In this document: one piece after another, positions 7,877-16,206 of the stretch
Layout of the letters: each line of letters begins with the position of its first letter
How positions within the stretch are numbered: position 1 is the stretch's first letter
Source of the DNA: CAZDWZ01 sp964509425
GTDB lineage: Bacteria; Bdellovibrionota_C; UBA2361; SZUA-149; CAZDWZ01
DNA length: 64,000 nt
Direction of reading: 5' to 3'
NCBI GenBank assembly: GCA_964509425.1
Contig: CAZDWZ010000012.1
Location: 81,625 to 145,624 of the forward strand
Translations under genes and position numbers: made by a program
Notes under the pieces: model-generated
What the model saw: only the letters and a program-made list of their open reading frames with translations
What the model was told of the DNA's origin: nothing
Database searches by the model: none

Positions 7877-8350
7877 GTCGAGAAGCGAACACCGCAAAAT
7901 CCTGACTGGACATCCACTAATCCGCCCAGCTTGAGTCTCTACTCCATTGTAACAGGGCATAGGATCGCACGATAGTCGTCTCTTCGAGGGATAGGGATTA
8001 GGGACCGGTGAGAGGGTCTCGGAGAAACTCGATCCTCCGCATGAGAGGTACTCCTAGAGCCGTGACCGAGGAATGGCGCGGAGCGCTCGAAGGTCAGCTG
8101 CTTCTTCATGTGAGTGAAATCTACTCGTTTGGAGTGGCGGCGTGGAGGTTTGGGGCGCCGCCGACACCGGAAGAGCAAACCGACGCCGACGTTTTTCGCG
8201 ATGTGAGGAAGTTGTGAAGTTTTCGTCGCCCAAACGTATGCTGAATTTCTTCCGCAAAAAACATTCCCGATCGTGAGGCTGTTGAATCCGGCAATGTTAG
8301 GAGATTTTATCGTTGATCTCCGGGCGCTTCTCCTCTTATTTTACCCCCGG
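7877..8350. other. Intergenic stretch with only a doubtful short ORF
   Basis: About 470 bases between the hemolysin III-like gene and the DUF4331 gene. The one sizeable frame, ATG at 8041 to 8217 on the plus strand, would give 58 residues (EEWRGALEGQLLLHVSEIYS inside) without a ribosome site; I cannot tell whether it is a remnant or chance. Nothing else recognisable. Confidence 0.4.
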
Positions 8351-8368
8351 TCGAGTGCTCGCACTCGA
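8351..8368. promoter_or_regulatory. 18-bp near-perfect palindrome upstream of the DUF4331 pair
   Basis: TCGAGTGC-TC-GCACTCGA: 8-bp perfect arms with a 2-base centre, ending 49 bases before the start codon at 8418. The short centre makes a stable RNA hairpin unlikely and a dimeric regulator site more likely. No regulator gene lies next to it. The function is inferred. Confidence 0.45.
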
Positions 8369-8417
8369 TGAAGTTTCGAGACGTTGATTCTCAGAAAAAA
8401 AAAAGAAGGAAGAATAC

Positions 8418-9065
8418 ATGCATATCCAACACAAACCGCGAGCGCGGAAGTGGTTCCCGCGTGCGTTGATTTTTAGTGCCATGGTCGGGCTTCTGCCGTC
8501 CGTCGCGATCTGTTCGGACCATACCGAGTCTCCGCTGGTGAAGCAGGATGCCTCGATGGATCTCACCGACCTTTATGTCTTTGATTCGGGCGGTGGAAAA
8601 ATGACGGTGATTGTGAATTGGGCGGGCTTCAATGACAGCCGTGCTCAACCAGACGCAGCACCGCTTTTCACTTCGAACTCGCTGTACACGATTAACATCG
8701 ATAACAACGAGGACAATGTCGCCGATTTTCGGATTCAATGGAAATTCGGTCAAAACTCGCAAGGACAATGGGGTGTTCAGGTTACCGGAATTCCGGGAAG
8801 CCAGGGAACTGTGAGCGGACCGGTCGAAAGAATTCTCAGCGGCGGAAACGGAACACGAGTTTGGGCAGGTCATGCCGATGATCCGTTCTTCTTCGACGTG
8901 CAAGGATATCTCGATACCCTCGCGACCGGCGTTCTCTCAATTATCAATACCAGAAGCATACTCTCAGGTTTCAACGTGACTGCGTTGGCCGTTGAGTTTG
9001 ATATCGCCTCGGTTGTGAACTCGGGTGGCGATGCTCACTTCTGGATCACCTCGGCGCGCAAGTAG
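8418..9065 (+). CDS. DUF4331 protein, N-terminal half (exported)
   Basis: 215 residues with a long basic signal peptide (FPRALIFSAMVGLLPSVAICS). The mature start SDHTESPLVKQDASMDLTDL is the hallmark DUF4331 opening, and VWAGHADDPFFFD and GFNVTALAVEFD match the middle of that family. Single-chain DUF4331 proteins normally run on for another 150-250 residues; here the product stops after a strand ending FWITSARK. The missing half is encoded by the next gene, 18 bases on. Periplasmic or secreted, beta-rich. The function of DUF4331 is unknown. Confidence 0.88.
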   Translation: MHIQHKPRARKWFPRALIFSAMVGLLPSVAICSDHTESPLVKQDASMDLTDLYVFDSGGGKMTVIVNWAGFNDSRAQPDAAPLFTSNSLYTINIDNNEDNVADFRIQWKFGQNSQGQWGVQVTGIPGSQGTVSGPVERILSGGNGTRVWAGHADDPFFFDVQGYLDTLATGVLSIINTRSILSGFNVTALAVEFDIASVVNSGGDAHFWITSARK

Positions 9066-9083
9066 GGGAGTAAGGAATAAAAT

Positions 9084-9710
9084 ATGAAAACGAATAATTT
9101 GCTGAAAATCGTATCTTTGGCCCTCGCCGGGACTTGTATGATTAGTTTCCTATCCGCGTGCGGTGGAGATGGAGATGACGGAATCGACACATCGACCGAT
9201 TTCACGTTCGATGCGTCTCCGGAAAGCGCATACACTCAAATCGATCGCCACGGTGCGGTAGAAGCCGGAACGGTTGCAATCGCGGGCGCCTCAGGCCTCG
9301 GAATTGCTCCGATTCGGGATGTGTATAACGCTGCGAACCCGGTCATCGATGCGCAAGGCACCTTCGTGGGAGTGATCACTCAGAGTGTGAACTTCTTTCA
9401 TGCTGCTCTCGACGATGATTTGCGTGGAGCTGGACTTATTCCAGCGACGACCGCGGTATCGTTGGCACAAGCGGCGCCTGTCGTTGTTCCTGACGTGATC
9501 CGTTTCGATCCGACCAAGACGAACCGGTATCCAAACGGACGGAAGTTGACGGATCCAGTCGTGGATATCACCGTTGCAGCCATCCTCCTCGACCTCAGTC
9601 AAGGCGGACAAACGGTTGAGACGCTCGCGGATATCCCATTGAATCCGCCGGCAAACGATAAGTCGTTTAAGTCCTCGTTCCCGTTCCTCGCAGATCCTAC
9701 TCTGCCTTAG
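9084..9710 (+). CDS. DUF4331 C-terminal half as a lipoprotein
   Basis: 208 residues. The signal ends in a textbook lipobox (LSAC) followed by Gly-Gly-Asp, so it is lipid-anchored. YTQIDRHGAVEAGTV and PDVIRFDPTKTNRYPNGRKL followed by TDPVVDI are the C-terminal signatures of DUF4331, and the end (PFLADP) also fits. It complements the exported N-terminal half in the gene just upstream; the two are in one operon ending at the terminator at 9721. I infer that they form one heterodimer, anchored through this subunit. Confidence 0.85.
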   Translation: MKTNNLLKIVSLALAGTCMISFLSACGGDGDDGIDTSTDFTFDASPESAYTQIDRHGAVEAGTVAIAGASGLGIAPIRDVYNAANPVIDAQGTFVGVITQSVNFFHAALDDDLRGAGLIPATTAVSLAQAAPVVVPDVIRFDPTKTNRYPNGRKLTDPVVDITVAAILLDLSQGGQTVETLADIPLNPPANDKSFKSSFPFLADPTLP

Positions 9711-9720
9711 GTTCACGGGT

Positions 9721-9779
9721 GCTCCGGTGAACGAGCCCGATCTCTTCGGGCTCGGCACCGGAGCTTTTCTTGATTTTTA
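9721..9779 (+). terminator. Strong two-tier hairpin terminator after the DUF4331 pair
   Basis: GCTCCGGTG (9721-9729) pairs with CACCGGAGC (9756-9764), and inside it CGAGCCCGA pairs with TCGGGCTCG. The stem is followed by TTTTCTTGATTTTTAT. A convincing Rho-independent terminator that separates the DUF4331 operon from the TPR gene, which starts 33 bases beyond the stem. Confidence 0.85.
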
Positions 9780-9796
9780 TTCCGGTCCAGTAAAAA

Positions 9797-11077
9797 ATGT
9801 TTAAGAAGTTTGTCCTGCTTGGAATGTTCGTCGGCATCGCCGTCTATCTCTTTCAGTCGGCTAAGGCGCCTTCTTCCCGGATAGAAACACCTCGAGCGAT
9901 GCTCAAGTCTCCGAGTCCTGCGTATTCTACGCTCGTTGATGACGTGAACATCAGAGTGAAATCTTTTGAAAAGCTTGCGGCCGAACGTCCGGCAGATTGG
10001 GTAGTGCGTGAACGACTCGCGAAAATTCTCGCCGAGCGCAGCAGTCTCACAGGGAGGATCGAAGATCTCATCCGCGCCGATAAAGTGCTTCATGAGGCCT
10101 TTGGAATAGCCCCTGCGGGGAGCGGGCCGCTCTCTATCGCGGCCAAAGTCAATTACTCCATGCATCGGCTCGGAAAAGTTGACGAGTACTTGAACAAGCT
10201 GAGTGCTCAGCCGATCCTTAAGGCGCCTGCGGTCGCGTCCATTGTCGCCATGCGTGCGAATCTCGCGTTTCACCGTGGCGATTATGACCGCGCTCTTGAG
10301 GGTTACCGAAAGTGCGAAGGTTTGCAGCGGGGTGCTTGTCTCACGGACCTTGCCACGTATTACGCGAACACCGGTGGATATCTCGAAGCCGAGTCTTTGT
10401 TTAAGCAGGCACTCTCGACAACTGCCAGTGATGATGCTCACAACCGCGCTTGGCTGAATCTCCAACTTGGAATCCTGCGGATGAGGCAGGGACGCTACGA
10501 AGAAACGCTCACGTTTCTTCGGGAAGCCGACCGTATCCTGCCCGGATGGTGGCTGGTGCGTGAACATATTGCGGAGACTTTGATGCTCCGCGGCGAGACA
10601 AAAGAAGCAGTCGCGATTTATGAAGAGGTGGTTCGGGAGACCGGACTCCCGCAATACCTCGATGCGCTCGCTGAAGCTTATCGCAAGCTTGGGAGAGAGA
10701 GCGAAGCAGCGGCGCTTGAGACAAAATCCGAGAAACTCTGGGATGAGCAACTAAAACTCGCGCCTGAAGCGGCCAGCGGTCATGCGATGGAGCATTACAT
10801 GGGTAATCCGGCGAGAGCCGAGTTCGTCCTCGACCTCGCGAAGAAAAATTTCGAAATACGTCCCGGAGGCGAAGCGAAACTCTTTCTCGCAGAGGCCTAT
10901 CTTAAAAACTCGAAGCCGCAAGAGGCGAAAAAGCTCGTGGACGAGCTTATGACGACGAGATACGAAAGCGCGGAACTTTATGATCTCGCCAGCCGCATCT
11001 ATTCAAACCTCGGCGACGGAAATCGGTCTGCAGAGCTCCGGCAAAAGTGCTTGGAAATAAATCCTGCCTTTGCTTGA
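9797..11077 (+). CDS. Membrane-anchored TPR-repeat protein
   Basis: 426 residues: one N-terminal hydrophobic segment (FVLLGMFVGIAVYLFQ) then tetratricopeptide repeats through the whole length, with typical W/LG/Y/A/F spacing (RADWVV..., YDRALEGYRKCEG, GYLEAESLFKQAL, GRYEETLTFLREAD, TKEAVAIYEEVV, ESEAAALETKSEK, NRSAELRQKCLEINP). The N-terminal segment is either an uncleaved anchor or a signal peptide, so the repeats are periplasmic. TPR genes of this kind are often found beside DUF4331 genes, so a scaffold or assembly role for the pair upstream is plausible but inferred. Confidence 0.85.
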   Translation: MFKKFVLLGMFVGIAVYLFQSAKAPSSRIETPRAMLKSPSPAYSTLVDDVNIRVKSFEKLAAERPADWVVRERLAKILAERSSLTGRIEDLIRADKVLHEAFGIAPAGSGPLSIAAKVNYSMHRLGKVDEYLNKLSAQPILKAPAVASIVAMRANLAFHRGDYDRALEGYRKCEGLQRGACLTDLATYYANTGGYLEAESLFKQALSTTASDDAHNRAWLNLQLGILRMRQGRYEETLTFLREADRILPGWWLVREHIAETLMLRGETKEAVAIYEEVVRETGLPQYLDALAEAYRKLGRESEAAALETKSEKLWDEQLKLAPEAASGHAMEHYMGNPARAEFVLDLAKKNFEIRPGGEAKLFLAEAYLKNSKPQEAKKLVDELMTTRYESAELYDLASRIYSNLGDGNRSAELRQKCLEINPAFA

Positions 11078-11112
11078 AGTGAACATCGTCTCTTGAATTC
11101 TCGGTAGGATCG

Positions 11113-11430
11113 GTGCAGATTTGCGGTATGCAGTCCCTCTCCGAAGCCAAATCCTACGCCTATCTCTTTTTGATCCCCTTGGGGGTCTTTGTTCTCGCTT
11201 TCAGTTTCCGGACACTCTGGCTTGTCGCCCTCGTGCCCGTGGGTTTCGCGGCCGTTGGGTTCTCGACGCTTGGAATTGCATTATGGACCGGATGTGCGCT
11301 GGACAGCCGATGGCGTGCCACGATCAGTAAACGTGAGCGACCGCTGTACTATTGGACGTATGTCTGGATCGCGAGCATGATCAATCTGGTCCTCCTTTTC
11401 CTTACGTTGCTGCTTATCTCTGCGCTTTAA
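11113..11430 (+). CDS. Small membrane protein, unknown
   Basis: 105 residues with three predicted membrane segments: YAYLFLIPLGVFVLAFSF, LWLVALVPVGFAAVGF with an adjoining hydrophobic run, and MINLVLLFLTLLLISAL at the C-terminus. The start is either the GTG at 11113 (AGGA just before it) or the ATG at 11128. No family recognised. It may be cotranscribed with the zinc-ribbon gene downstream. Confidence 0.65.
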   Translation: MQICGMQSLSEAKSYAYLFLIPLGVFVLAFSFRTLWLVALVPVGFAAVGFSTLGIALWTGCALDSRWRATISKRERPLYYWTYVWIASMINLVLLFLTLLLISAL

Positions 11431-11509
11431 CTCCCTTTTCTCGGGCTTGTTTTAAGTGTTCGGTGGTTTAGGCCGATATTCTGACGAGGCGCTCTTCGGG
11501 AGATACACC

Positions 11510-12274
11510 ATGCTTTTCGTCTGTCCATCGTGCGAACGACGGTACCAGGAGACCGTCGCTGGTCCGGTAAGATGTCTTTGCGGGCAACTGATCTCTTCGG
11601 CAGTCACAAAGCCGTTTTATCCGGAGATCGTTCGTTGTTCTTCATGCGGCGGTTCGGTCGACGGAAATACGTTCCAGTGCCGGTATTGTGAGAACATCGT
11701 TCATGAGTTCGATGGGAGGAGCTACTGTCTGAAGTGTTTTGCGTTCCTCGAGAAGAGAGCGAAGTTCTGTTCGAGCTGTGGAGAGACCGCAATTAAGATA
11801 GATGCGTTGCCGCTTGCGGCTCGACTCTTCTGTCCGCGCGACGGCGGCGAGTTGAGTGGGTTTCAGCTCGGTGACTACCGTATCTCAAAATGCAATGCTT
11901 GTTTTGGAGTTTGGATCTCGAAGGAGGAGTTCAGACGAATTGTGGACGCGAAGGCCGAAGGAGTGGAAATCGACGGCGAGTATGCAAGGAGATCGAAATT
12001 CGACTCCGAGCTGAAATACATTTCGTGCCCCGAATGTGCGAAACAACTCGCGCGCCGGAACTACGAAAGAGTTTCCGGAGTCATCATCGATACGTGCGAA
12101 GAGCACGGAGTTTGGCTCGATGTTCACGAGCTCGAGGATGTGGCGAATTTCCTGAAAAAAGGTGGAAAACACCAGGCCGCATCTGCGCGAAAGGCAGAGG
12201 AAAAACGGCTTAAATCAGAGCATGAAAAAGTTCGCCGAATGAAGGCACAACTTCGCTCAGGCGAAATCAACTGA
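11510..12274 (+). CDS. Multi-zinc-ribbon protein with two zf-TFIIB-like domains
   Basis: 254 residues from the ATG at 11510 (GGGAGA 6 bases upstream; an upstream frame to 11456 lacks this). Residues 1-100 hold several CxxC knuckles (FVCPSCERRY, RCLCGQ, RCSSCGGS, QCRYCEN, YCLKC, KFCSSCGE). Then come two copies of the 'CPxCgx-L ... C..C.GvWL...EL' zf-TFIIB pattern: FCPRDGGEL...KCNACFGVWISKEEF and SCPECAKQL...DTCEEHGVWLDVHEL. The C-terminal 40 residues are a charged helix. Zinc binding is near certain; the partner (nucleic acid or protein) is unknown. Confidence 0.85.
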   Translation: MLFVCPSCERRYQETVAGPVRCLCGQLISSAVTKPFYPEIVRCSSCGGSVDGNTFQCRYCENIVHEFDGRSYCLKCFAFLEKRAKFCSSCGETAIKIDALPLAARLFCPRDGGELSGFQLGDYRISKCNACFGVWISKEEFRRIVDAKAEGVEIDGEYARRSKFDSELKYISCPECAKQLARRNYERVSGVIIDTCEEHGVWLDVHELEDVANFLKKGGKHQAASARKAEEKRLKSEHEKVRRMKAQLRSGEIN

Positions 12275-12314
12275 GCGCATCCGACTTTCGATTTCCGCCC
12301 GCTTCGACGAGGCT

Positions 12315-13415
12315 CTAACGAGCCGAAGGCTTCGTGCCCAAGGCTGCTACATAATGATCGCCAGGGAAAGTTTCGATGTCAACGAATCCTGCCCGGCGCA
12401 TATAAGTTCGGAGCTCTGGTTCAGTCGAGGCCTTGCTGATGCTCGCCGGCCTAGAGGCCGGATCAAATGACGCCATCTCGCGAAAAATCCCCCAACCGAT
12501 GTCTCCCTCGAGATTGATGTTGTCCACGTACAGCTTTCCGCCGGGCTTCAGCACGCGGAAAGAATCTTCAACGTAGGCAAAACGATCCCATTCATCGAGA
12601 TGCATAAAGACTGTCGAGCAATAGATCTTGTCGACCGAGTCCGAGCGGAATGAATTCAGATTGCATGCGAAAAGCTCGTGCAGCTCAAAATTGTTCCGTC
12701 CCGTTCGCGCTATTTCGGTTCGAGCGAGCTCAAGCATTTTCGGAGAGATATCGGTCCCAATCCATTTTGTGCAAAGCTTGGTGAGTGGCACACCGATTCG
12801 TCCGATGCCGCAGCCAATTTCTAGCACGACGTCGCTCGCCTTTATGTCCATCGCTCGAACGAGCGTGTCGGCAGTTGTCTCACCACTCGAAAAGAAATCG
12901 GACTTGGAAGCAGTCCCAGCTACAGCTAACATTGCGGTTTTTTCGCTATTCACTTCTCTGTCCCAAACGTTTTTGTATTGGCTTCGTTGATCCGGCTTCA
13001 GTGAGGTTTCCACCCGGCGTACGGGAAGCGGGCCGTAGCTGAAACGCTTCGCACCTTTGTGGATCGTCAGCTCGACTCTTGAGTTTGCTTTTACTTCTTT
13101 CAGTGAAGCCCAAGGAATGAAGGAACGGAAGCCTCGCGCGACTCCCGAATGTTTCAAATCAAAATACCCTTCCACGTCAGGGCGATCGATTTTCGCGGGA
13201 ATACTCTCAATCAGATTTCCGTCGAGTAATACGTCAACGGTGACACCGTCTCCAGCGAGATCCAGAGCCCAGCCGCGGATCTCTATCTTGTCGCGAAATC
13301 CCTGACCGGCAATCGGACTTTCGATGTTCGCCCGGAGTCCACTCAATGGCCAAACCAGCCTCCGGCGGGATAAGAGCTTGAGCTCAAGCAGGTTTAGTTT
13401 GTTTTGAAGATTCAT
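12315..13415 (-). CDS. SAM-dependent methyltransferase with N-terminal beta-sandwich domain
   Basis: 366 residues from the ATG at 13415 (GGGAGAAAA before it). Residues about 30-145 form a beta-sandwich (IEIRGWALDLAGDGVTVDVLLDGNLI, RPDVEGYFDLKHSG) of the type found at the start of surface-glycan glycosyltransferases and methyltransferases. Residues about 200-366 are a class I methyltransferase: motif I VLEIGCGIGRIG, the acidic residue in WIGTDIS, and VLKPGGKLYVDNIN. Probably modifies a surface carbohydrate or a small molecule; the substrate cannot be read from sequence. Monocistronic by appearance. Confidence 0.85.
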   Translation of the reverse strand: MNLQNKLNLLELKLLSRRRLVWPLSGLRANIESPIAGQGFRDKIEIRGWALDLAGDGVTVDVLLDGNLIESIPAKIDRPDVEGYFDLKHSGVARGFRSFIPWASLKEVKANSRVELTIHKGAKRFSYGPLPVRRVETSLKPDQRSQYKNVWDREVNSEKTAMLAVAGTASKSDFFSSGETTADTLVRAMDIKASDVVLEIGCGIGRIGVPLTKLCTKWIGTDISPKMLELARTEIARTGRNNFELHELFACNLNSFRSDSVDKIYCSTVFMHLDEWDRFAYVEDSFRVLKPGGKLYVDNINLEGDIGWGIFREMASFDPASRPASISKASTEPELRTYMRRAGFVDIETFPGDHYVAALGTKPSAR

Positions 13416-13756
13416 TTTTCTCCCACTTGAGTATCGGCCGGGCGGTGAAGGCACAGATATATCAAGGAACTCCCCGAGCGAACAGCTCGGCTTCGAAGCG
13501 CGACCACAGACGTCCCGTACCGGCACCGAACCTGCCTTGCGACGGGGGCGTATCAAAAATTAAGGATGAGCAACCCCAATTAATCCGCATTAAAAACATA
13601 GTAAATAAACGCGGTTAGCCGCTCCTTCCGTCGAGCTTCTACATCTAAATATTAGCTGACCTGCATCCTCAGCTTTTAATAGGACTTGCCGATAGCTAGT
13701 CCTGTCACAACAAGGAGAGCGGATTCTCGCTCCATAGGTGTTTTGGTGGAAAGGTT
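13416..13756. other. Divergent promoter region, no gene
   Basis: 341 bases between the divergent methyltransferase and M23 peptidase genes. It holds one short hairpin, CCGAGC/GCTCGG at 13474-13490, and an A/T-rich centre (about 13550-13610) suited to promoters in both directions. No coding frame with a credible start was found. Confidence 0.4.
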
Positions 13757-15178
13757 GTGAGTACGGAAGAGAACAAGGTTGATTCGACTCCGACGAGGGG
13801 GAGTGCGATTCGCGGCAAGTTGCTGCCCTTTTTCGGCGGTGCTGTGATTCTGCCAACCATTGTCGCCTTCGGCGGCGTCTTCGATATTCAATTCATCCTC
13901 GATAAGCACCCGCACGCCAAACTCGACCCAACGCCGGACGCGGAGGCTTCGATCCACTCTACGATAGATGTCTTTTCTCTCCTGAAAGAGGGGCCCGACG
14001 AAGCACAAGATATCGAGTACAAAAGTGTCTGCACTGATTTTTCACTCGAGCCGAAGACGGTAAATTACAAAATAAAATCAGGCGATACAGTCGCGGGAAT
14101 CTGGAGTGACTTCGGTGCTCCATCTCGAGGCGCAGCGCTGGCCGCCGAGGCGCTCAAACGCGCGGGCGTCGGACCTTCGAATTTCAGACCAGGCGATGAG
14201 CTGGAGCTTACCATCGCTTTCGACGGCGATATCATTGGTATCAAGAAGAGAATGCTTGGCCAGTCGAAGGTCGTGAGCTTCCGCGGGAGCTCCGAACAGG
14301 GCTTTTCCTCCTCAGCGATGCTCATCGAGACGTTCGAAGAGCAGAAGGTCGTCTCTGGAACCATCACAGACTCACTCGCGGGGGCGGCTCAAGACGCGGA
14401 GCTGCCTTTTTCCGTACTCGATGAAGTAGTCGATCTCTTCAGTGATAGAGTCGCATTCGAACGAGACATCCACGAGGGAGACACGTTTACAATCGTCTAC
14501 TCTGAGCGGCGCACCGCCGATGGTGAGCTCTTGGCCCCGGGACCGGTAAAAGCTGCTTCGATTTACAACCGGGGCAAGATGCTCGCCGTCATTCGCCACA
14601 CCGGAACTGACGGCAAATCGGGATACTTCGATGAACAGGGAAAGGCGATAGGGGATTCATTTCTCCGGTATCCACTGCAATTCACCAGAATTTCTTCGCT
14701 TTTCTCGCGTAGCCGATTCCACCCAATTCTGAAGATTCACCGACCGCATAACGGCGTCGATTTTGCAGCACCCATCGGAACCCCGGTGCGAACAGTGGCC
14801 GATGGCACCGTAGTCGTTGCGGGTGTCCGTGGTGGTGCGGGGCGAATGGTTGAGATTCGTCACAATGAAAAGTATTCCACGACCTACCTTCACCTCTCTC
14901 GAATCTCGTCCGGAATTGTTTCAGGAAGTCGTGTGAGAAGGGGTCAGGTCATCGGCGCGGTTGGGATGACTGGTTACGCAACGGCGCCTCACCTGCATTT
15001 TGGATTCTACGATAGAGGCCGTTACGTTGACCCGCTTCGTGTTCACCTCCCGGTACTCATGCAAACTACGACGCCAATCCCGGTTCAGGCACTCGCCGAG
15101 GCGCTGCAGCTCTTAAAGCGTGAGCGAGAATCTGTCATGATCGCCGCGGCAGAAGCGGCAAAATCTCCGAACGTATAG
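13757..15178 (+). CDS. M23-family peptidoglycan endopeptidase (MepM-like)
   Basis: 473 residues. One N-terminal membrane segment (residues about 22-40) places the rest in the periplasm. Residues 105-165 contain a LysM/OapA-like module (KIKSGDTVAGIWSDFG, RPGDELEL). The C-terminal LytM domain carries the zinc ligands HNGVD (H331, D335) and the catalytic/ligand HLH (H412, H414), so it should be an active metallo-endopeptidase cutting peptide crosslinks of peptidoglycan. Architecture matches MepM/YebA. GTG start with an AAAGG site. Converges on the methyltransferase at 15379. Confidence 0.92.
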   Translation: MSTEENKVDSTPTRGSAIRGKLLPFFGGAVILPTIVAFGGVFDIQFILDKHPHAKLDPTPDAEASIHSTIDVFSLLKEGPDEAQDIEYKSVCTDFSLEPKTVNYKIKSGDTVAGIWSDFGAPSRGAALAAEALKRAGVGPSNFRPGDELELTIAFDGDIIGIKKRMLGQSKVVSFRGSSEQGFSSSAMLIETFEEQKVVSGTITDSLAGAAQDAELPFSVLDEVVDLFSDRVAFERDIHEGDTFTIVYSERRTADGELLAPGPVKAASIYNRGKMLAVIRHTGTDGKSGYFDEQGKAIGDSFLRYPLQFTRISSLFSRSRFHPILKIHRPHNGVDFAAPIGTPVRTVADGTVVVAGVRGGAGRMVEIRHNEKYSTTYLHLSRISSGIVSGSRVRRGQVIGAVGMTGYATAPHLHFGFYDRGRYVDPLRVHLPVLMQTTTPIPVQALAEALQLLKRERESVMIAAAEAAKSPNV

Positions 15179-15220
15179 TTCTCGCCGGAAACTCGAGAAT
15201 TGACTCTTTAATTAAAATAC

Positions 15221-15324
15221 TCCGTGCCTCTGTCTCTCGGTGGTTCAACAGTAAGGCAAAAAACCGCGTCGACGCGAGCGGGTTTGCGACGCGGATTTAA
15301 CCACAGAGGCACAGCGGCACAGAG
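15221..15324. repeat. Large inverted repeat of the 'CTCTGTGCCTCTGTGGTT' type
   Basis: Left arm about 15221-15249 (CTCCGTGCCTCTGTCTC...GGTGGTTCAA) and right arm 15297-15324 (TTAACCACAGAGGCACAGCG...) are imperfect reverse complements about 28 bases long. Inside them AACCGCGTCG (about 15262-15271) pairs with CGACGCGG (about 15287-15294), and the centre contains the perfect palindrome CGCGTCGACGCG. It lies between convergent genes. Similar 'accacagaggcacagag' intergenic motifs recur in many environmental bacterial genomes. It could be a bidirectional terminator or a dispersed REP-like unit. Confidence 0.6.
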
Positions 15325-15378
15325 TAAACTCAGAGGCGAGTCGGGCTAAGTTTTCTTGGCGAGGCGGACGGCTGGCGT

Positions 15379-16005
15379 TTATCCCCGGCAGTAGACCTGC
15401 TCCATGAAGCCGTTTTTTAATCGCAATGAGCTTTGAAGAGTGATGCCGGGAAAGGGGCGAGTGATGGTTTCTTGCGAGCGGAAGACTTTTTGACGTTGTT
15501 CAGTGGTGCGTTTCTCAATCTCAATCTTTTGGCCTTCTAGAATCCTGAAGCGGGAAGGCAGTACGGGAAGGGTAGAGCTGTTTGCTTCGACGACGCTGAT
15601 GATCACGCTTTCGGAGCTTCGTTCGGCGATGCTCGTCATTAGCAGTTCTGTTTCCTCGGAGGAGATGTAGTTCAGAAGATCCCAGCAAAGAACGAGATCG
15701 AAGGGGCGTGCGGGGTCATGCTCCGAGAGCTTCCCGACGAGAGCCGATATTGGGCTCGGCTCGCCCTCCTGATTCCGCGCGATGTGGTCACAGAGACCGC
15801 CGTAGAGGTCTTGCATGATCAGCTTACAGTGGAACTCGAGGAAGAATGAGATGTTGGCGTTTAAAGCGGGGCCGAGCTCGAGGACACTCAATCCCGGTTT
15901 CTGCTCCAGCTTTCGCCGGATGAGCAACAACCCGCGAGATTCATAAACATAACGAGAATCATCCTCCGCGCCTTGCGCGGAGGCAGTCGTTCGAAATCGA
16001 CTCAC
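15379..16005 (-). CDS. SAM-dependent methyltransferase-like protein
   Basis: 208 residues, GTG start with GGAG upstream. A Rossmann methyltransferase fold with a degenerate motif I (VLELGPALNANISF, lacking the usual GxGxG) and a motif like FDLVLCWDLLNYI in the position of motif II/III. The degenerate glycine loop may mean altered cofactor binding or a noncatalytic relative. It resembles PulM/BioC-type class I enzymes only at fold level. Cytoplasmic; substrate unknown. Confidence 0.7.
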   Translation of the reverse strand: MSRFRTTASAQGAEDDSRYVYESRGLLLIRRKLEQKPGLSVLELGPALNANISFFLEFHCKLIMQDLYGGLCDHIARNQEGEPSPISALVGKLSEHDPARPFDLVLCWDLLNYISSEETELLMTSIAERSSESVIISVVEANSSTLPVLPSRFRILEGQKIEIEKRTTEQRQKVFRSQETITRPFPGITLQSSLRLKNGFMEQVYCRG

Positions 16006-16145
16006 GGCTTGCGCTCCAGTGGTACTAGTGCTTTCTCCAGGAAGCTAACATAGTCGAGGGTTCAGCGTCGCACCATTTTTCTTCTGGAGGACAAATCACT
16101 AGAGTTTTGCTGGCTCGGCTTAGCTAAGCACTGCCAAGATTATGC

Positions 16146-16189
16146 TGCCCCGATTATTTCGTAACGGATGTCACGAAATAATCGGGGCA
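16146..16189. terminator. Perfect 16-bp hairpin downstream of bactofilin
   Basis: TGCCCCGATTATTTCG (16146-16161) and CGAAATAATCGGGGCA (16174-16189) are exact reverse complements around a 12-nt loop. It begins 18 bases past the bactofilin stop. No T run follows on either strand, so it may be a processing or stability structure or a terminator of unusual form. Confidence 0.6.
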
Positions 16190-16206
16190 CTTGTTCCTAA
16201 TGAGGA

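Noticed and set aside
8041..8217. 58-residue ORF in the gap before the DUF4331 operon
   Set aside because: No ribosome site, no recognisable domain, and possible remnant; mentioned only in the gap entry.
9713..10750. 345-residue frame on the minus strand, antisense to the TPR gene
   Set aside because: The plus-strand TPR protein has clear repeats and the antisense product is Arg/Leu-rich with no domain, no ribosome site and reads through the terminator.
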